From positions 558,001 to 622,000 of the forward strand of contig JAMWFC010000053.1 of NCBI GenBank assembly GCA_027475525.1: a DNA stretch of 64,000 bases, read 5' to 3'. The position numbers and the translations under genes were made by a program. Positions 11,059 through 21,006 of the stretch are shown piece after piece. Within the stretch, counting starts at the first letter, position 1; each line of letters starts with the position of its first letter. A model generated the notes under the pieces. It was not told where the DNA came from. It worked only from the letters and a program-made list of their open reading frames with translations, and did no database searches. Source of the DNA: Macrolepiota albuminosa. Lineage: Eukaryota > Basidiomycota > Agaricomycetes > Agaricales > Agaricaceae.

Positions 11059-12518
11059 CTATAGACGATGCGGTCTCTCCTTCCTGACTCGTCGCGCCAA
11101 AATCGACGCCCCGTCCACCTGGATCTCCTCCGGAAAAGATATCTCGTCATCCCTCGCCTGTCGATAGACCTCGGTCTGCCGAATCCACGGTCGACCTTCC
11201 CAGGCACACATGGATGCCACCAGCTCATTCCATCCTCTAGGCATTCACGGATCAAACGCCCAATTGAACGCTGGTGGAGGTACTGGCCGATCCCATAAGG
11301 ATCGGTGCGACTGTTTGCTACACGCTACATCATCCTCCCAGTCCCCATTCAATGGGTCCATCGGAGGTTCCTCACAAACTAGCTCTTCAACCTTCACCTT
11401 CGACGATGTAGGTTGGCATTCCCTTCTGACAGACCGCTTCTGCGGCCGTCACAAACTAGCTCTTCAACCTTCACCTTCGACGATGTAGGTTGGCATTCCC
11501 TTCTGACAGACCGCTTCTGCGGCCGCGTTGGCCAAGTGCAATGCACATCCTGACCACCCACCGCACCTGCGGTGAGTTCCTCCCTTTGCACACTCTCATA
11601 CTTAGCCCATTCTTCCATGGACATCAGGATCGCTCCACACTCCTTGGGTAAGCCTCTGATAGGGTTTACCTCCTCTGGCTCATCCTCCACGGTAGCCGGT
11701 AGCGCCCCCGAGCGTAGTCAATTAGTGCCCACCGCTTGCTTCCTCTCCGTCGCACGTTGGCGACGAACTCTCTCTCCAGCTTCCTCCACTGCAACCCGCA
11801 CTGCCGGGATTTCGGTGCCAGCTACAATAACTTTGTTATTGCAGAAGTCAAGTACCACCTGGTGCTTGCACATGTACGGCGTCCCTACAATCATGTCGTA
11901 CCGGTCGAAGTTCGCCACGTCCACGTATTCAACACTTGTTGACCCCGGGACAGATAGCTCGAGGTTTGCTCCAAACTGTACTGCAGCGCGACTGCCTACA
12001 GTACCAAGCTGCAGAGTTATGGGCCGCTCCAACTGATGCACCGCCAAGACATGGACCTAGCAGAACTGGGGCATTACTCCTGTAGTTGTACTTCCCGAAT
12101 CCCACAACGTCCATGCTTCGTGACCTCCCACCTTGACGTAGGTAGCCAAACATTCCTTATTCTCACATCGCAGTTGGGGCCGGGTTAACTTGCGTGCTGC
12201 CTTCCTAAGTTTCACTTTGTGAACCTTCACTCAACCTGTGCCCAACTGCATGCTTTCCTCATCCTCAGGAAAGTCTGTTAACGCCATCAAGAAATCTTGT
12301 TCTGCGGAACTAGCATAGAGCTCCGAGTCGTACACATCCACTTCCACATACTCATCCCCATCGATCATCACTGTCTCTACCTCGTCATCAGCTGGACCCT
12401 CATCGCCAGACTGGGAGCTCTCATCCTCCTCCTCCACGTCCAGCTCCTCATCTGCGTCATTCGCAGACTCCTCTGCTTTAGTGTGCGTGGCACGTACATA
12501 TGCTCATGGTTTACCCGC
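11059..12518 (-). pseudogene. pol: Protease and Pol N-terminus of E, cut by B
   Basis: From the insertion point downward: an acidic linker (EEEDESSQSGDEG), then an aspartic protease with LWDSGSTTTGV and the flap/late motif DRYDMIVGTPYM, then an acidic Pol N-terminal region (PTSSKVKVEEL). Stops: TGA near 12231, TAG near 12060 and TGA near 11719. The last sits at the same place as a TGA in D. A 77-bp duplication lies at 11372-11525. Element B begins at 12519, within the gag-protease linker just after the zinc knuckle that resumes at 63255. Confidence 0.8.
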
Positions 12519-13457
12519 TGATAGGACCCCATACAGGATCAGCGCATCAACGGCAGGCTGCGGCAACGTGGCACCGACTCAGGATACCTTAGCGTGCGCT
12601 AACTAACCATTTTTGGCAATATCTGACGGCCGCGTATGGCAAGAAGTAGATCCAATCAGTGATAGCGCCGATCGGCAGACAAAATGACAACTGACAGATG
12701 GCATCAGTCACTGACGACAGTGCTTAGCGAGAAGCCTGATGATCTATCAAGAACTGACGGACAGCTTGGCGTTTGACCTTGGCGTCTGACACCACTTAGC
12801 ATCTCGATTTGGCGCCTGACATCGCTTAGGTACTCTGACAGACAGAAGGGTGATGGAGTGATGGTTTAGCTTCGCGATCTGTCGCCTGGCGTCGCTAAGG
12901 CTCTTGAATGGACGGTAGGGATCTGAAACCGTTGGAGCTACCCCTATGAAATTTTCCAGTTTACCGCACTCTGGCGTCATTAGCCACTGGCGACGGTGAA
13001 CTCATTGTAATATAAAAGTACTTACCGACTTATACATACAGGAGAGAATAATAGACCAGAGTTCACTACTCCCCTTTCTTTAGTCTCCCTTACGCTCAAG
13101 AGCACATTTACGCTACGGTCGGCAACGTCAAACTCATCGGCAGTTGCAGACGCTCGCCAACACTTGACATACTCACGCCTTGCAATTACAGCAGGCATTA
13201 TCGCCGCTTAGACTTCGCTAAGCTTACGTTGCTCTTGCCGCTCACATTGCCGTGTCACTTACCGCTTCTTTCATAAGCGCTTTACCTTAGCGCTTGACAC
13301 TTGCCGACCCCGTTACCGACTTTTACCCATTTTCACAGGTGCGTTCTCTGGGACCTGCCCGGGACTCCTCACATCACTTATAGCGCGCCCAACGCAAACT
13401 CTTGGTACGGTAACACTATTGTTACATTTGTTACTGACCAAACTTTGGGCGTCATCA
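12519..13457 (+). repeat. 5' LTR of element B
   Basis: Starts TGATAGG and ends GTCATCA, giving TGAT/ATCA inverted termini. It contains a TATA-like TATAAAAG at 13011-13018, followed by a pyrimidine-rich stretch (CTACTCCCCTTTCTTTAGTC), the usual look of a fungal start-site region. It is identical in length to the 3' LTR at 62316. The small minus-strand ORF at 12747-12980 recurs in the other LTR only because the LTRs are copies. Confidence 0.9.
12781..12900 (+). promoter_or_regulatory. Imperfect direct repeats in U3 of LTR B
   Basis: Three related 20-mers, 12781-12800, 12811-12830 and 12881-12900, follow GGCGYCTGACAYCRCTTAG with drift in the third. They lie upstream of the TATA-like box, so they could be enhancer-type binding sites. 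That role is inferred from position only. Confidence 0.4.
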
Positions 13458-13460
13458 AAT

Positions 13461-13478
13461 TGGAGCCCACCGCGAGGG
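13461..13478 (+). promoter_or_regulatory. Primer binding site of B
   Basis: TGGAGCCCACCGCGAGG begins three bases after the LTR end. The same sequence follows the LTRs of A1 (from 18333) and A2 (from 30725) and, inverted, of B2 (44976-44993). TGG at the start fits pairing with a tRNA CCA end. I could not tell which tRNA. Confidence 0.75.
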
Positions 13479-13486
13479 ATCTCTAG

Positions 13487-15324
13487 GGCAGAATTCCGCC
13501 AGAAACCCATCTCCAGCGTAGGCGCCGCCTGCTAGACCAGTCGGCAGAAGGCATAGCTCCTTCCCACCCATCAACTCCACAACCACCTGGTGCCTTACCG
13601 GGTCTCTCTCTTGCACAGGAACTACAGAACGCCACTGTAGACGCATTTCCTGATCTCTTCCCGCATTCCCTCAATTATAGCGCCGACGACCCCTTAGCGT
13701 CGCCATTTACCATACCGCAACTAGTCACTCCCATTACTCCGCTAACGCCTCTTTCTCAACTCATTTCTCTTACCCCGTCGTCAATCTCTAGAACTCCTTC
13801 CCCACTACCGCTAACCGAACTCGCCACCACCGTCGCCATGGAACAACAAGTCCAGCGCATGCCGCCACGCAACCACTTCTCGGCACCAAAATGGGACGAG
13901 TCCAAGCCACGGGAGCTCTCCCAGTATTTCAAGGAGTTGGAGTATTTATTCAGAGATTGTAACATTACCGACCATACGCAGATGAAGGAGTACGCGGCAA
14001 GATACGTATCATATGACACGGCAGAGACGTGGACAGGTTTGACCGAGTTTGCCGCCTTTGTCCCTGCCGCCCCACCCGTTCCAGCCCAGGGCACTTCATA
14101 TGAGGACTGGAAGATGGCAGTAATCCAGCTGTACCCTGGCGCAGAGGAGGCTACCCAATACTCGGTAAACGAGCTCCAGAAACTAGTACAGGAATCATTA
14201 TCCAGCTGTACCCTGGCGCAGAGGAGGCTACCCAATACTCGGTAAACGAGCTCCAGAAACTAGTACAGGAATCATTCGACAGTGGCACCTCCTCTCTTGG
14301 CGCATTCTCCACGTATTACCGCGAGTTCCAGAAGATTGCTAGGTGGTTAGTACAGAACAGCAAGCTATACATTAACGAGGAACGTCGCCTCTTCCAACAA
14401 GGCATCCCGACTTCGCTTTGGACTCGCATAGCTTGTCGCCTAGAGATAGTTCATCAGGCCCATCACCCTGACGAGCCCTATAACGTTGCCGACGTCTTTG
14501 AAGCCGGTAAATGGGTTCTCAAGAGGACCGACACTGGCGTTGGTATACCACACGCTAGGACGAGCCCACCCCCTGAGCGAACTAATGGTATCATTCCCAT
14601 CCCACCTCCTGTTGCCGACTTCGTTAAGAAAGAGGAGCTCAATGCTGCAATTACCGCCACTGTCGCTTCCGCTATGACTCGTATTGAAACCATGATTACC
14701 ACCAACCTCACTGCTAACCGACCCGCTAACGTACCCGCACCTGGCCCTTGCCACTTCTGTGGGGAAATTGGCCATACCATGACTAGAGGACGCTGCGCGA
14801 CTTTAGAGAATTATATTCGGCAAGGGAGAATTCGACGGGCTATCGACGGCAAGATAGTCCTCACCACTGGCGCCATCATTCCCAACTACCCAGACAAGAA
14901 GTCTTTCCAGGAACGAGTTGATGAATGGCATAGGCGCAACCCAGGACAAATCGTTACCGGCATGCTATCTGGCAACGCCAACCCTGACCCAGAACAGGCA
15001 ACCCAACAGCAAATGGTTCACGAGGTCTTACATTTCGACAGCGTTGGCAACCACCCTACTTTCTCGTGGGAAGAACGTATCGCCAAGCTGCAGCAGGAAT
15101 TAGATTTGCTTAAGAATCAGGTGTTTGATGGGGTTGAAGTTAAGCAGCCTAAACAGCCTCTTAAAGGATACAAGCCAATGCCTCCCGCTAGCAAGCTACC
15201 GACTCCCACTCCTGCCGCACCGCCTGCCACTACCCCTGCTACTGCTCCAGAACCATCGTCGTCCGCTACCGCTCCCGAACCGCCTTTGCCGCCTCTCCAT
15301 CCCTATTCAGGGATTCCCGACTGA
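13487..15324 (+). pseudogene. gag: Gag of element B
   Basis: Capsid/nucleocapsid precursor. The frame opens right after a TAG at 13484-13486. The first ATG is at 13838 (MEQQVQRMPPRNHF). Conserved capsid-like helices include RELSQYFKELEYLFRDC and QKIARWLVQN. A zinc knuckle follows (CHFCGEIGHTMTRGRC, C-x2-C-x4-H-x6-C, two residues longer than usual in the last gap). A 77-bp duplication at 14123-14276 shifts the frame and a TGA at 15322 ends it early. In A1 this frame continues straight into protease. The upstream, ATG-less part resembles the same part of family A (PPGALPxLxLxQEL), so it may be translated. Confidence 0.85.
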
Positions 15325-16227
15325 TATCATGCTCCTGCACAACGAAACTTTGCCGCTCCCGAGAAACGTCCTGAGGGTGGCTACCGACCTACCGCGCCAA
15401 TTTTCGATATAGAGAAATCAAACCACGTCTTTAACCGCATTATGAAAACCGCCGTCACCTTATCAGTAGAAGAACTTTGTAGTATTGCTCCCGACGTCCG
15501 CAACCAAGTCAAGACGGCAGTCACTCCCCGACGACCCTTGGCGACAGCCGTTGCCAAGGTTGATGAACTCGACGATGCGCTTCCTGGTTTCTCTGTTACC
15601 ATCAACTCTCCCAACACTGATGAACCTCTTACCGACACCATCGTTAACGCCACCTCTGTGGACCCAGTGGAGACCTACCTTAGGTCAGTAGACCATGGAG
15701 AAGACCCGGCAATCCTTACCATCGCTCAAGAATCGCACGCTATTCGCTCAGTCGCGCTAACAGTAGACAACAAGCACGAGGTAGAGGCGATTGTGGATAG
15801 CGGGTCTCAAATCATTTCTATGGCAGCCGAAGTCGCTAACGATTTGGGTCTCATTTATGACCCTACAGTTATACTAAACATGCAGAGCGCTAACGGTACG
15901 GTGGACAGATCCCTAGGCCTCGCCAAGAATGTGCCGTGCACCCTTGGCAACATTACGTTTTATCTGCAGATACACATTTTACGCTCCCCAGCATACGATT
16001 TACTTCTCGGCAGACCCTTCGACGTCTTGGCGCGATCAGTCGTCAAGATGGTTACCGATGACGAAACCACTTTAACTATTAGCGACCCCAATTCCGGAAT
16101 CAGACGAACGGTGCCAACGTTCCCTAGGGGACAACAAAAAGGCGCCCACGCTAAGCCCCCGGAGTTTACCGACCAGCACGCCAACGAGCCTCCCCACCGG
16201 TGTTTTCACAGACCATCAAGGAGGTGA
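15325..16227 (+). pseudogene. gag: Protease domain of B (Gag-protease C-terminus)
   Basis: Continues the Gag frame after the TGA at 15322-15324. It has a proline-rich linker, LSVEELCSIAPDVRNQ, the aspartic protease motif IVDSGSQIISM, NMQSANGT as the flap-like region, and LLLGRPFDV. It ends at TGA 16225-16227. Where family A has ATGA (stop overlapping the Pol start), B has GTGA, so B has lost the overlapping ATG. Confidence 0.85.
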
Positions 16228-17285
16228 TTGGTGACGATCATGGAGATGTAGCGCTAACGCTGGAATATGACCATTCAACTGGTCTTGTAACTGTTATGTC
16301 TACTGCTTTTCTTGACCAAGATGTTTTAACTACTTTACCCACTACCGACGCAGAGCCTTTCCAGAAAAATCAAAACATTACCGACTCCTCTCTTGCCTAC
16401 TTGTACCTTACCGCTTCCGAATCCTTTCAAAATATAGCGTCTACCGATACTTATCTCACTACTCTTCCCGGAGCCTCGTCTCCTGCCGTTCTTGGACTTG
16501 CCGCCCCTCAGGCTACAGTTCCCCTTTCCACTTCTGTATATAACCAAGCTAACGCTCCCAAAAGGAAAGGGGTACAAGTTAAAAAGAAATATAAGCCAGT
16601 TGCGCTTAAAACAAAACCCGTCGCTATAACGCTCCCAAAAGGAAAGGGGTACAAGTTAAAAAGAAATATAAGCCAGTTGCGCTTAAAACAAAACCCGTCG
16701 CTATGCACTCTCCCGAGACGTTTAGAATCGAGCGCCAGATCATTGGCGACCCTCTTGCCGATATGCCAACCTTATTACCGAATCCGCCACCCTTTCAGCC
16801 CACAGGACGTTTTACCGCAGAACGCCAGCAGCAGTTCGCCAAGGAGCACGACACAGGATTTTTGACCAAAGATGAGTTGAACGTCCTTACCAATCTTGTC
16901 GCTAAGCAAGACAAAGCCTTTGCCTGGGAGGACTCAGAACGCGGTAGTCTACGTACAAATTTCTTCCCGCCTGTCGTAATCCCGACCATTCCTCACGTGC
17001 CGTGGACTGAGCACAACCGACCGTTACCGCCTGGGATCGAAGCCGAGGTCTGCCAAATCATTAGGACCAAGATTAAGGCTGGCGTCTACGAACCCTCCAA
17101 TAGTTCTTACCGCTCCCGCTGGAGGTCTGCCAAATCATTAGGACCAAGATTAAGGCTGGCGTCTACGAACCCTCCAATAGTTCTTACCGCTCCCGCTGAT
17201 TCTGCGTCCTCAAAAAGAACGGCAATCTATGCATAGTCCACAGTCTTGAGCCACTGAATAGAGTTACCATACGACACTCTGGCGT
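16226..17285 (+). pseudogene. pol: N-terminal half of B Pol, truncated by the A array
   Basis: Pol N-terminal region: acidic start, KRKGVQVKKKYKP basic patch, FRIERxIIGDPL, and the entry to the RT (PPVVIPTIPHVPWTEHNRPLPPG, LKKNGNL). It carries 77-bp duplications at 16551-16704 and 17045-17198, and a TGA at about 17198 where family A has Trp. The frame is cut at 17285 in the RT fingers (VTIRHSGV) by the first LTR of the A array. Confidence 0.85.
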
Positions 17286-18329
17286 TGATAGGCTTCTACT
17301 CGGACTGAGCGCATCAAGGGACATTATAGGCCGACCAACACTTGACACACTAAAGGCTCTAGCGACCAGCCTTGGGTAACAGAGCAGCCCTAGCGCGGGC
17401 GCTCTATGGCAAGACTTATCCATTCATCTCAATCACCAGTATCAGCCCCTCAGCGCACTCCACTCAGTTACTTTGAAGACCAAGAAGACTCAGGACTCAT
17501 AGCGCTAGCATAACGGCGGGAGGGGACTTTGACCAAACCCCGATCAGTACTGGAAGGAGTTAGCAATTGGCGCTGTCAATCACCGAGGCACCTCAATCAG
17601 AAGTCTAAAAGAATCAATGACGACGAGACAGGATACACGCAGACCCGACATTTAAATCTATCAAAAGATGGTACAATGTTTAGCGCCGGAATTAGCGCTC
17701 ACGGCGTCTGTCAAGGATTCCCCGACCATACCCCGGGATGGCATGGCCAATTAAATTACATCAAAAAGTGAGCAAACTCGTACCACTTCTAAGTAGTTTT
17801 AGAGTCGCCGTTGGTCGCCGTCACCCATGTGCTGCAGGTCGCCGTTGACAGGTGGCCGTTAGCTACAGTCACGAAGAGAGGCGCTAATTGGTAGCGCCGT
17901 CAATGGACTTATTTTGGAAATAATGTAGCGCATAGTATAAAAACTAGCTACTTGCCATGTATATAACAACGAATCGTAACCTCTTGAGCACCCAGTTACA
18001 CTTAGCGTTCAAATCGCGCTAGCGTTGCCTGACTTTGCCACCAAGTTCGGCGCTAGCTTCGTCTATCTCGTCTTCGTCGTTTACGGTGCCACCTACGGGC
18101 ACGCTACGCTGCGCTATTCGTTTATTTCTCTATAACTTCTCCTAAGCTACGACGCTTACCACTTGCTAGGTAGCACCCGAGGCGCTATTGTCTAGCGCAT
18201 CGCCCTATCACCTCTGCTTGAGCACACTGGGACCCTGCCGGGACTCCTCACAAACCCGTACGCCAGGCGCTGGAGACGGCGTTGTACTGCGTATACGTCC
18301 AGCGCACCCAACCACAGTTGGCGTCATCA
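17286..18329 (+). repeat. LTR 1 of the A array (5' LTR of A1)
   Basis: 1044 bp, TGATAGG to GTCATCA, followed by TTT and the TGGAGCCC primer binding site. It contains GTCGCCGTT repeats around 17809-17860 and TATA-like runs near 17935. Stretches near the 5' end (17330-17420) are rearranged or deleted relative to LTRs 2 and 3. Confidence 0.85.
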
Positions 18330-18360
18330 TTTTGGAGCCCACCGCGAGGGGTTCTATTGA

Positions 18361-21006
18361 GGCAGAATTCCGCCGGAAACTCGAGCCCAGCGACAGCGCC
18401 GCCTCCTATTGGAGAGCGCGTTTGAGCAAACCTTAACTGAGTCACCACACTTACCAGGCGCGCTACCGAGGCAGACTTTAGATCAGGAGCTTGAAGCCGC
18501 TCCAGATAGCTTGGCTGAAAGCTTCTTCCCATTTTCCCGACCGTTCGAATACTTAGCAGGTGAAAACCATACACCGCTTACTCCCTTGGAAGAGCTGTCT
18601 AGGTCATTATCGCCAGAACCTAGCGACTCAGAATTACCCGAGCCAGTACCGACTACAACCCCGCCAAGCGAAACTACCACTAACACTACTATTCCCACCA
18701 CGACGTCGACGCCAGCTAGTATGGAGCAGGCAAACACACCGCGTATGCCGCCAAGAAACCACTTCTTGTCGCCAAAATGGGACGAGACGAAACCTCGCGA
18801 GCTAACACAGTATTTCCGAGAATTGGAATATTTATTACGCGACTGCCGAGTCACCGACAACACACAAATGAAAGAATATGCCGCCAGATATGTTTCCTAC
18901 GATACCGCGGAATCCTGGACGGGACTGGATGAGTTTCAAGGATTAACACGAGAGGCGGTGCCAAGGTCGTTTACCTACGAGGAATGGAAAAAGGCGATCA
19001 TTAAACTGTACCCTGGCACTGAGGAATCCACGCGCTATACCGTCCTTGAAATCCAGAAACTGGTACAGGATACCTTCGCAACGGGCATTTATACACTAGG
19101 CACGCTATCTACTTATTATCGAGACTTCCAGCGAATTGCAAGATGGCTAGTACAGAATGGCAAACTCTACAGGAACGAGGAACGGCGCCTGTTTCAACAA
19201 GGCATTCCAACATCCCTTTGGACTCGTATAGCTCGTCGCTTGGAAATTCTTAAGTCCGACCACCATCCTGAGGAACCCTACGATATAGAAGACGTCTTTG
19301 AAGCAGGTAAATGGATACTGAAAGGCACGGATACTGGCATCCCCTTCCAGCGACCTTCTAGCACTGATAACGGAGGAAAGGCGCCACCTGTTGCGGCGCC
19401 CGCACCTAGCGCAACTAACAATCAAGGAGGTTTTGTCAAGAAGGAGGACCTGGAAAACGCAGTCAACACAGCTGTCGCAAACGTTATGAGCAAATTGGAA
19501 ACGTTAATCTCGACTAGCCTTAATGCGCCACGAGGTAATATGCAATCCAGCCCTTGTCACTTCTGTGGTGAGGCAGGACATACAATGACTCGCGGACGCT
19601 GCGCTATCCTTGAACAATACCTGCGCCAAGGAAGAGCACGCCGAGGCGCTGACGGGAAAATAGTCCTACCCTCCGGCGCTAACATCCCTCTATATCCTGA
19701 GCACCGAACCTTCCAGGGGCGAATTGATGAATGGCACCGACGTAACCCTGGGAACTTAGCGACGGGCAATCTCAATAGTACGGCCGCAGCGGAGGCAGAA
19801 ACAACTCCACAACAGGCGCTAATCCATGAAGTACTCCAGCTTAACGCTGTTAGCGAGCGACCGACGTTGTCACAAGAGGAGAGGATCGAGACGTTGGAAA
19901 GGGAGCTAAAGTCGCTAAAGAATCAGGTTTTCGATGGTGTCGAGATTAAAAAGAGCAAGCAACTGTTGAAAGACTATAGACCTTCAGGCGCTACGACCGA
20001 TCCAGCACCTGCAAAGCCTTCGAATTCCAGTATCAACGACGACACACCTGATACGGCCAAAGCACCAGCTAGCACGGAACCGCCACTACACCCGTATTCA
20101 GGACTTGCCGGTAACTACGCTCCACCTATCAATCAAAACTTTGGAGCGCCAGACAAGCCAGCAGGAGGCTACCGACCAACGGCACCAATCTACAACATAG
20201 AAAAATCTAAGCAAGTATTCGATCGTATTATGAAAAGTCAAGTCACGATGTCGGTAGGGGAGCTATGCAGTGTGGCGCCAGACGTCAGGAATCAGATGCG
20301 TACAGCGGTAACCCCTCGACGGAACGTAGCTAACAATGTAACGGCGGTGGACGAATGCGACGACGCGCTACCTGGATTCGCGTACATAACCGAGACGGTC
20401 GCGTCGGAAATCAAAGAAGAGGCCACGCCACCTAAAGAAGCTACGTCCATTGACCCGGTCGAAACTTACCTTAAGTCGCTAAGATCTAGCGACGATCCCG
20501 CCGTCCTCACTGTAGCCCAAGACTCTCACGCGATTCGCTCGATTATGTTGACAGTTGATGGAAAAAGCGAGATAGAATCTATAGTGGACAGCGGATCACA
20601 GATTATTTCAATGGCTGCCGACGTTGCTAACGAGCTTGGCATCATTTACGACCCGACCATCATTCTTAATATGCAAAGTGCTAACGGCACTATTGATCGA
20701 TCCTTGGGAATGGCTCGTAACGTGCCATGCGCTGTTGGTGATCTTACGTTTTACCTTCAAATACACATTCTTAGATCGCCTGCGTACGACTTATTATTAG
20801 GGAGGCCCTTCGACGTTTTAGCCCGATCAGTAGTCAAGACGACGTCTGAAGACGAAACGACGCTAACTATTAGCGACCCTAACTCGGGCGTCAGAAGAAC
20901 AGTACCAACGTTTCCACGAGGGAAATTCCAGAAACCGGGACCGAGAAAGCGACCTTACATTAGCGACGACCCTTGCGAGTGTTTTCCGGCGCCATCGAGG
21001 AGATGA
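18361..21006 (+). CDS. gag: Gag-protease of A1
   Basis: A single uninterrupted frame of 882 codons that opens directly after a TGA at 18358-18360. The first ATG is at 18721 (MEQANTPRMPPRNHF), about 120 codons in. Order: a Ser/Pro/Glu-rich N-terminus, capsid-like helical region (RELTQYFRELEYLLRDC to EAGKWILKG), zinc knuckle at 19555-19602 (C-x2-C-x4-H-x6-C), a coiled-coil stretch (EERIETLERELKSLKNQV), a proline-rich linker, then aspartic protease with DSGS at 20587-20598 and LLLGRPFDV. The stop TGA at 21004 overlaps the Pol ATG at 21003 (ATGA). The stretch before the ATG is shared in part with B, so initiation may be non-AUG or follow splicing. Confidence 0.9.
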   Translation, partial: GRIPPETRAQRQRRLLLESAFEQTLTESPHLPGALPRQTLDQELEAAPDSLAESFFPFSRPFEYLAGENHTPLTPLEELSRSLSPEPSDSELPEPVPTTTPPSETTTNTTIPTTTSTPASMEQANTPRMPPRNHFLSPKWDETKPRELTQYFRELEYLLRDCRVTDNTQMKEYAARYVSYDTAESWTGLDEFQGLTREAVPRSFTYEEWKKAIIKLYPGTEESTRYTVLEIQKLVQDTFATGIYTLGTLSTYYRDFQRIARWLVQNGKLYRNEERRLFQQGIPTSLWTRIARRLEILKSDHHPEEPYDIEDVFEAGKWILKGTDTGIPFQRPSSTDNGGKAPPVAAPAPSATNNQGGFVKKEDLENAVNTAVANVMSKLETLISTSLNAPRGNMQSSPCHFCGEAGHTMTRGRCAILEQYLRQGRARRGADGKIVLPSGANIPLYPEHRTFQGRIDEWHRRNPGNLATGNLNSTAAAEAETTPQQALIHEVLQLNAVSERPTLSQEERIETLERELKSLKNQVFDGVEIKKSKQLLKDYRPSGATTDPAPAKPSNSSINDDTPDTAKAPASTEPPLHPYSGLAGNYAPPINQNFGAPDKPAGGYRPTAPIYNIEKSKQVFDRIMKSQVTMSVGELCSVAPDVRNQMRTAVTPRRNVANNVTAVDECDDALPGFAYITETVASEIKEEATPPKEATSIDPVETYLKSLRSSDDPAVLTVAQDSHAIRSIMLTVDGKSEIESIVDSGSQIISMAADVANELGIIYDPTIILNMQSANGTIDRSLGMARNVPCAVGDLTFYLQIHILRSPAYDLLLGRPFDVLARSVVKTTSEDETTLTISDPNSGVRRTVPTFPRGKFQKPGPRKRPYISDDPCECFPAPSRR

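Larger units (their letters stand above)
4306..12518 (-). mobile_element. Chromovirus 'E' (Ty3/gypsy), left part
   Basis: Minus-strand LTR retrotransposon with 3' LTR, polypurine tract, extra ORF3, integrase with chromodomain, RNase H, RT and protease, read from right to left. It is cut at 12518 by element B. Its gag resumes at 63255 after B and continues past the window, so the element is over 9 kb excluding the insertion. Multiple in-frame stops and frameshifts mean it is dead as it stands. The five bases outside the LTR (4301-4305, CTTGC) are the candidate target duplication. The partner is out of view. Confidence 0.9.

Noticed and set aside
12747..12980. Minus-strand ORF of 77 codons, also at 62544-62777
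   Set aside because: It lies within the two copies of the B LTR. The recurrence is due to LTR duplication, and codons are not otherwise supported.
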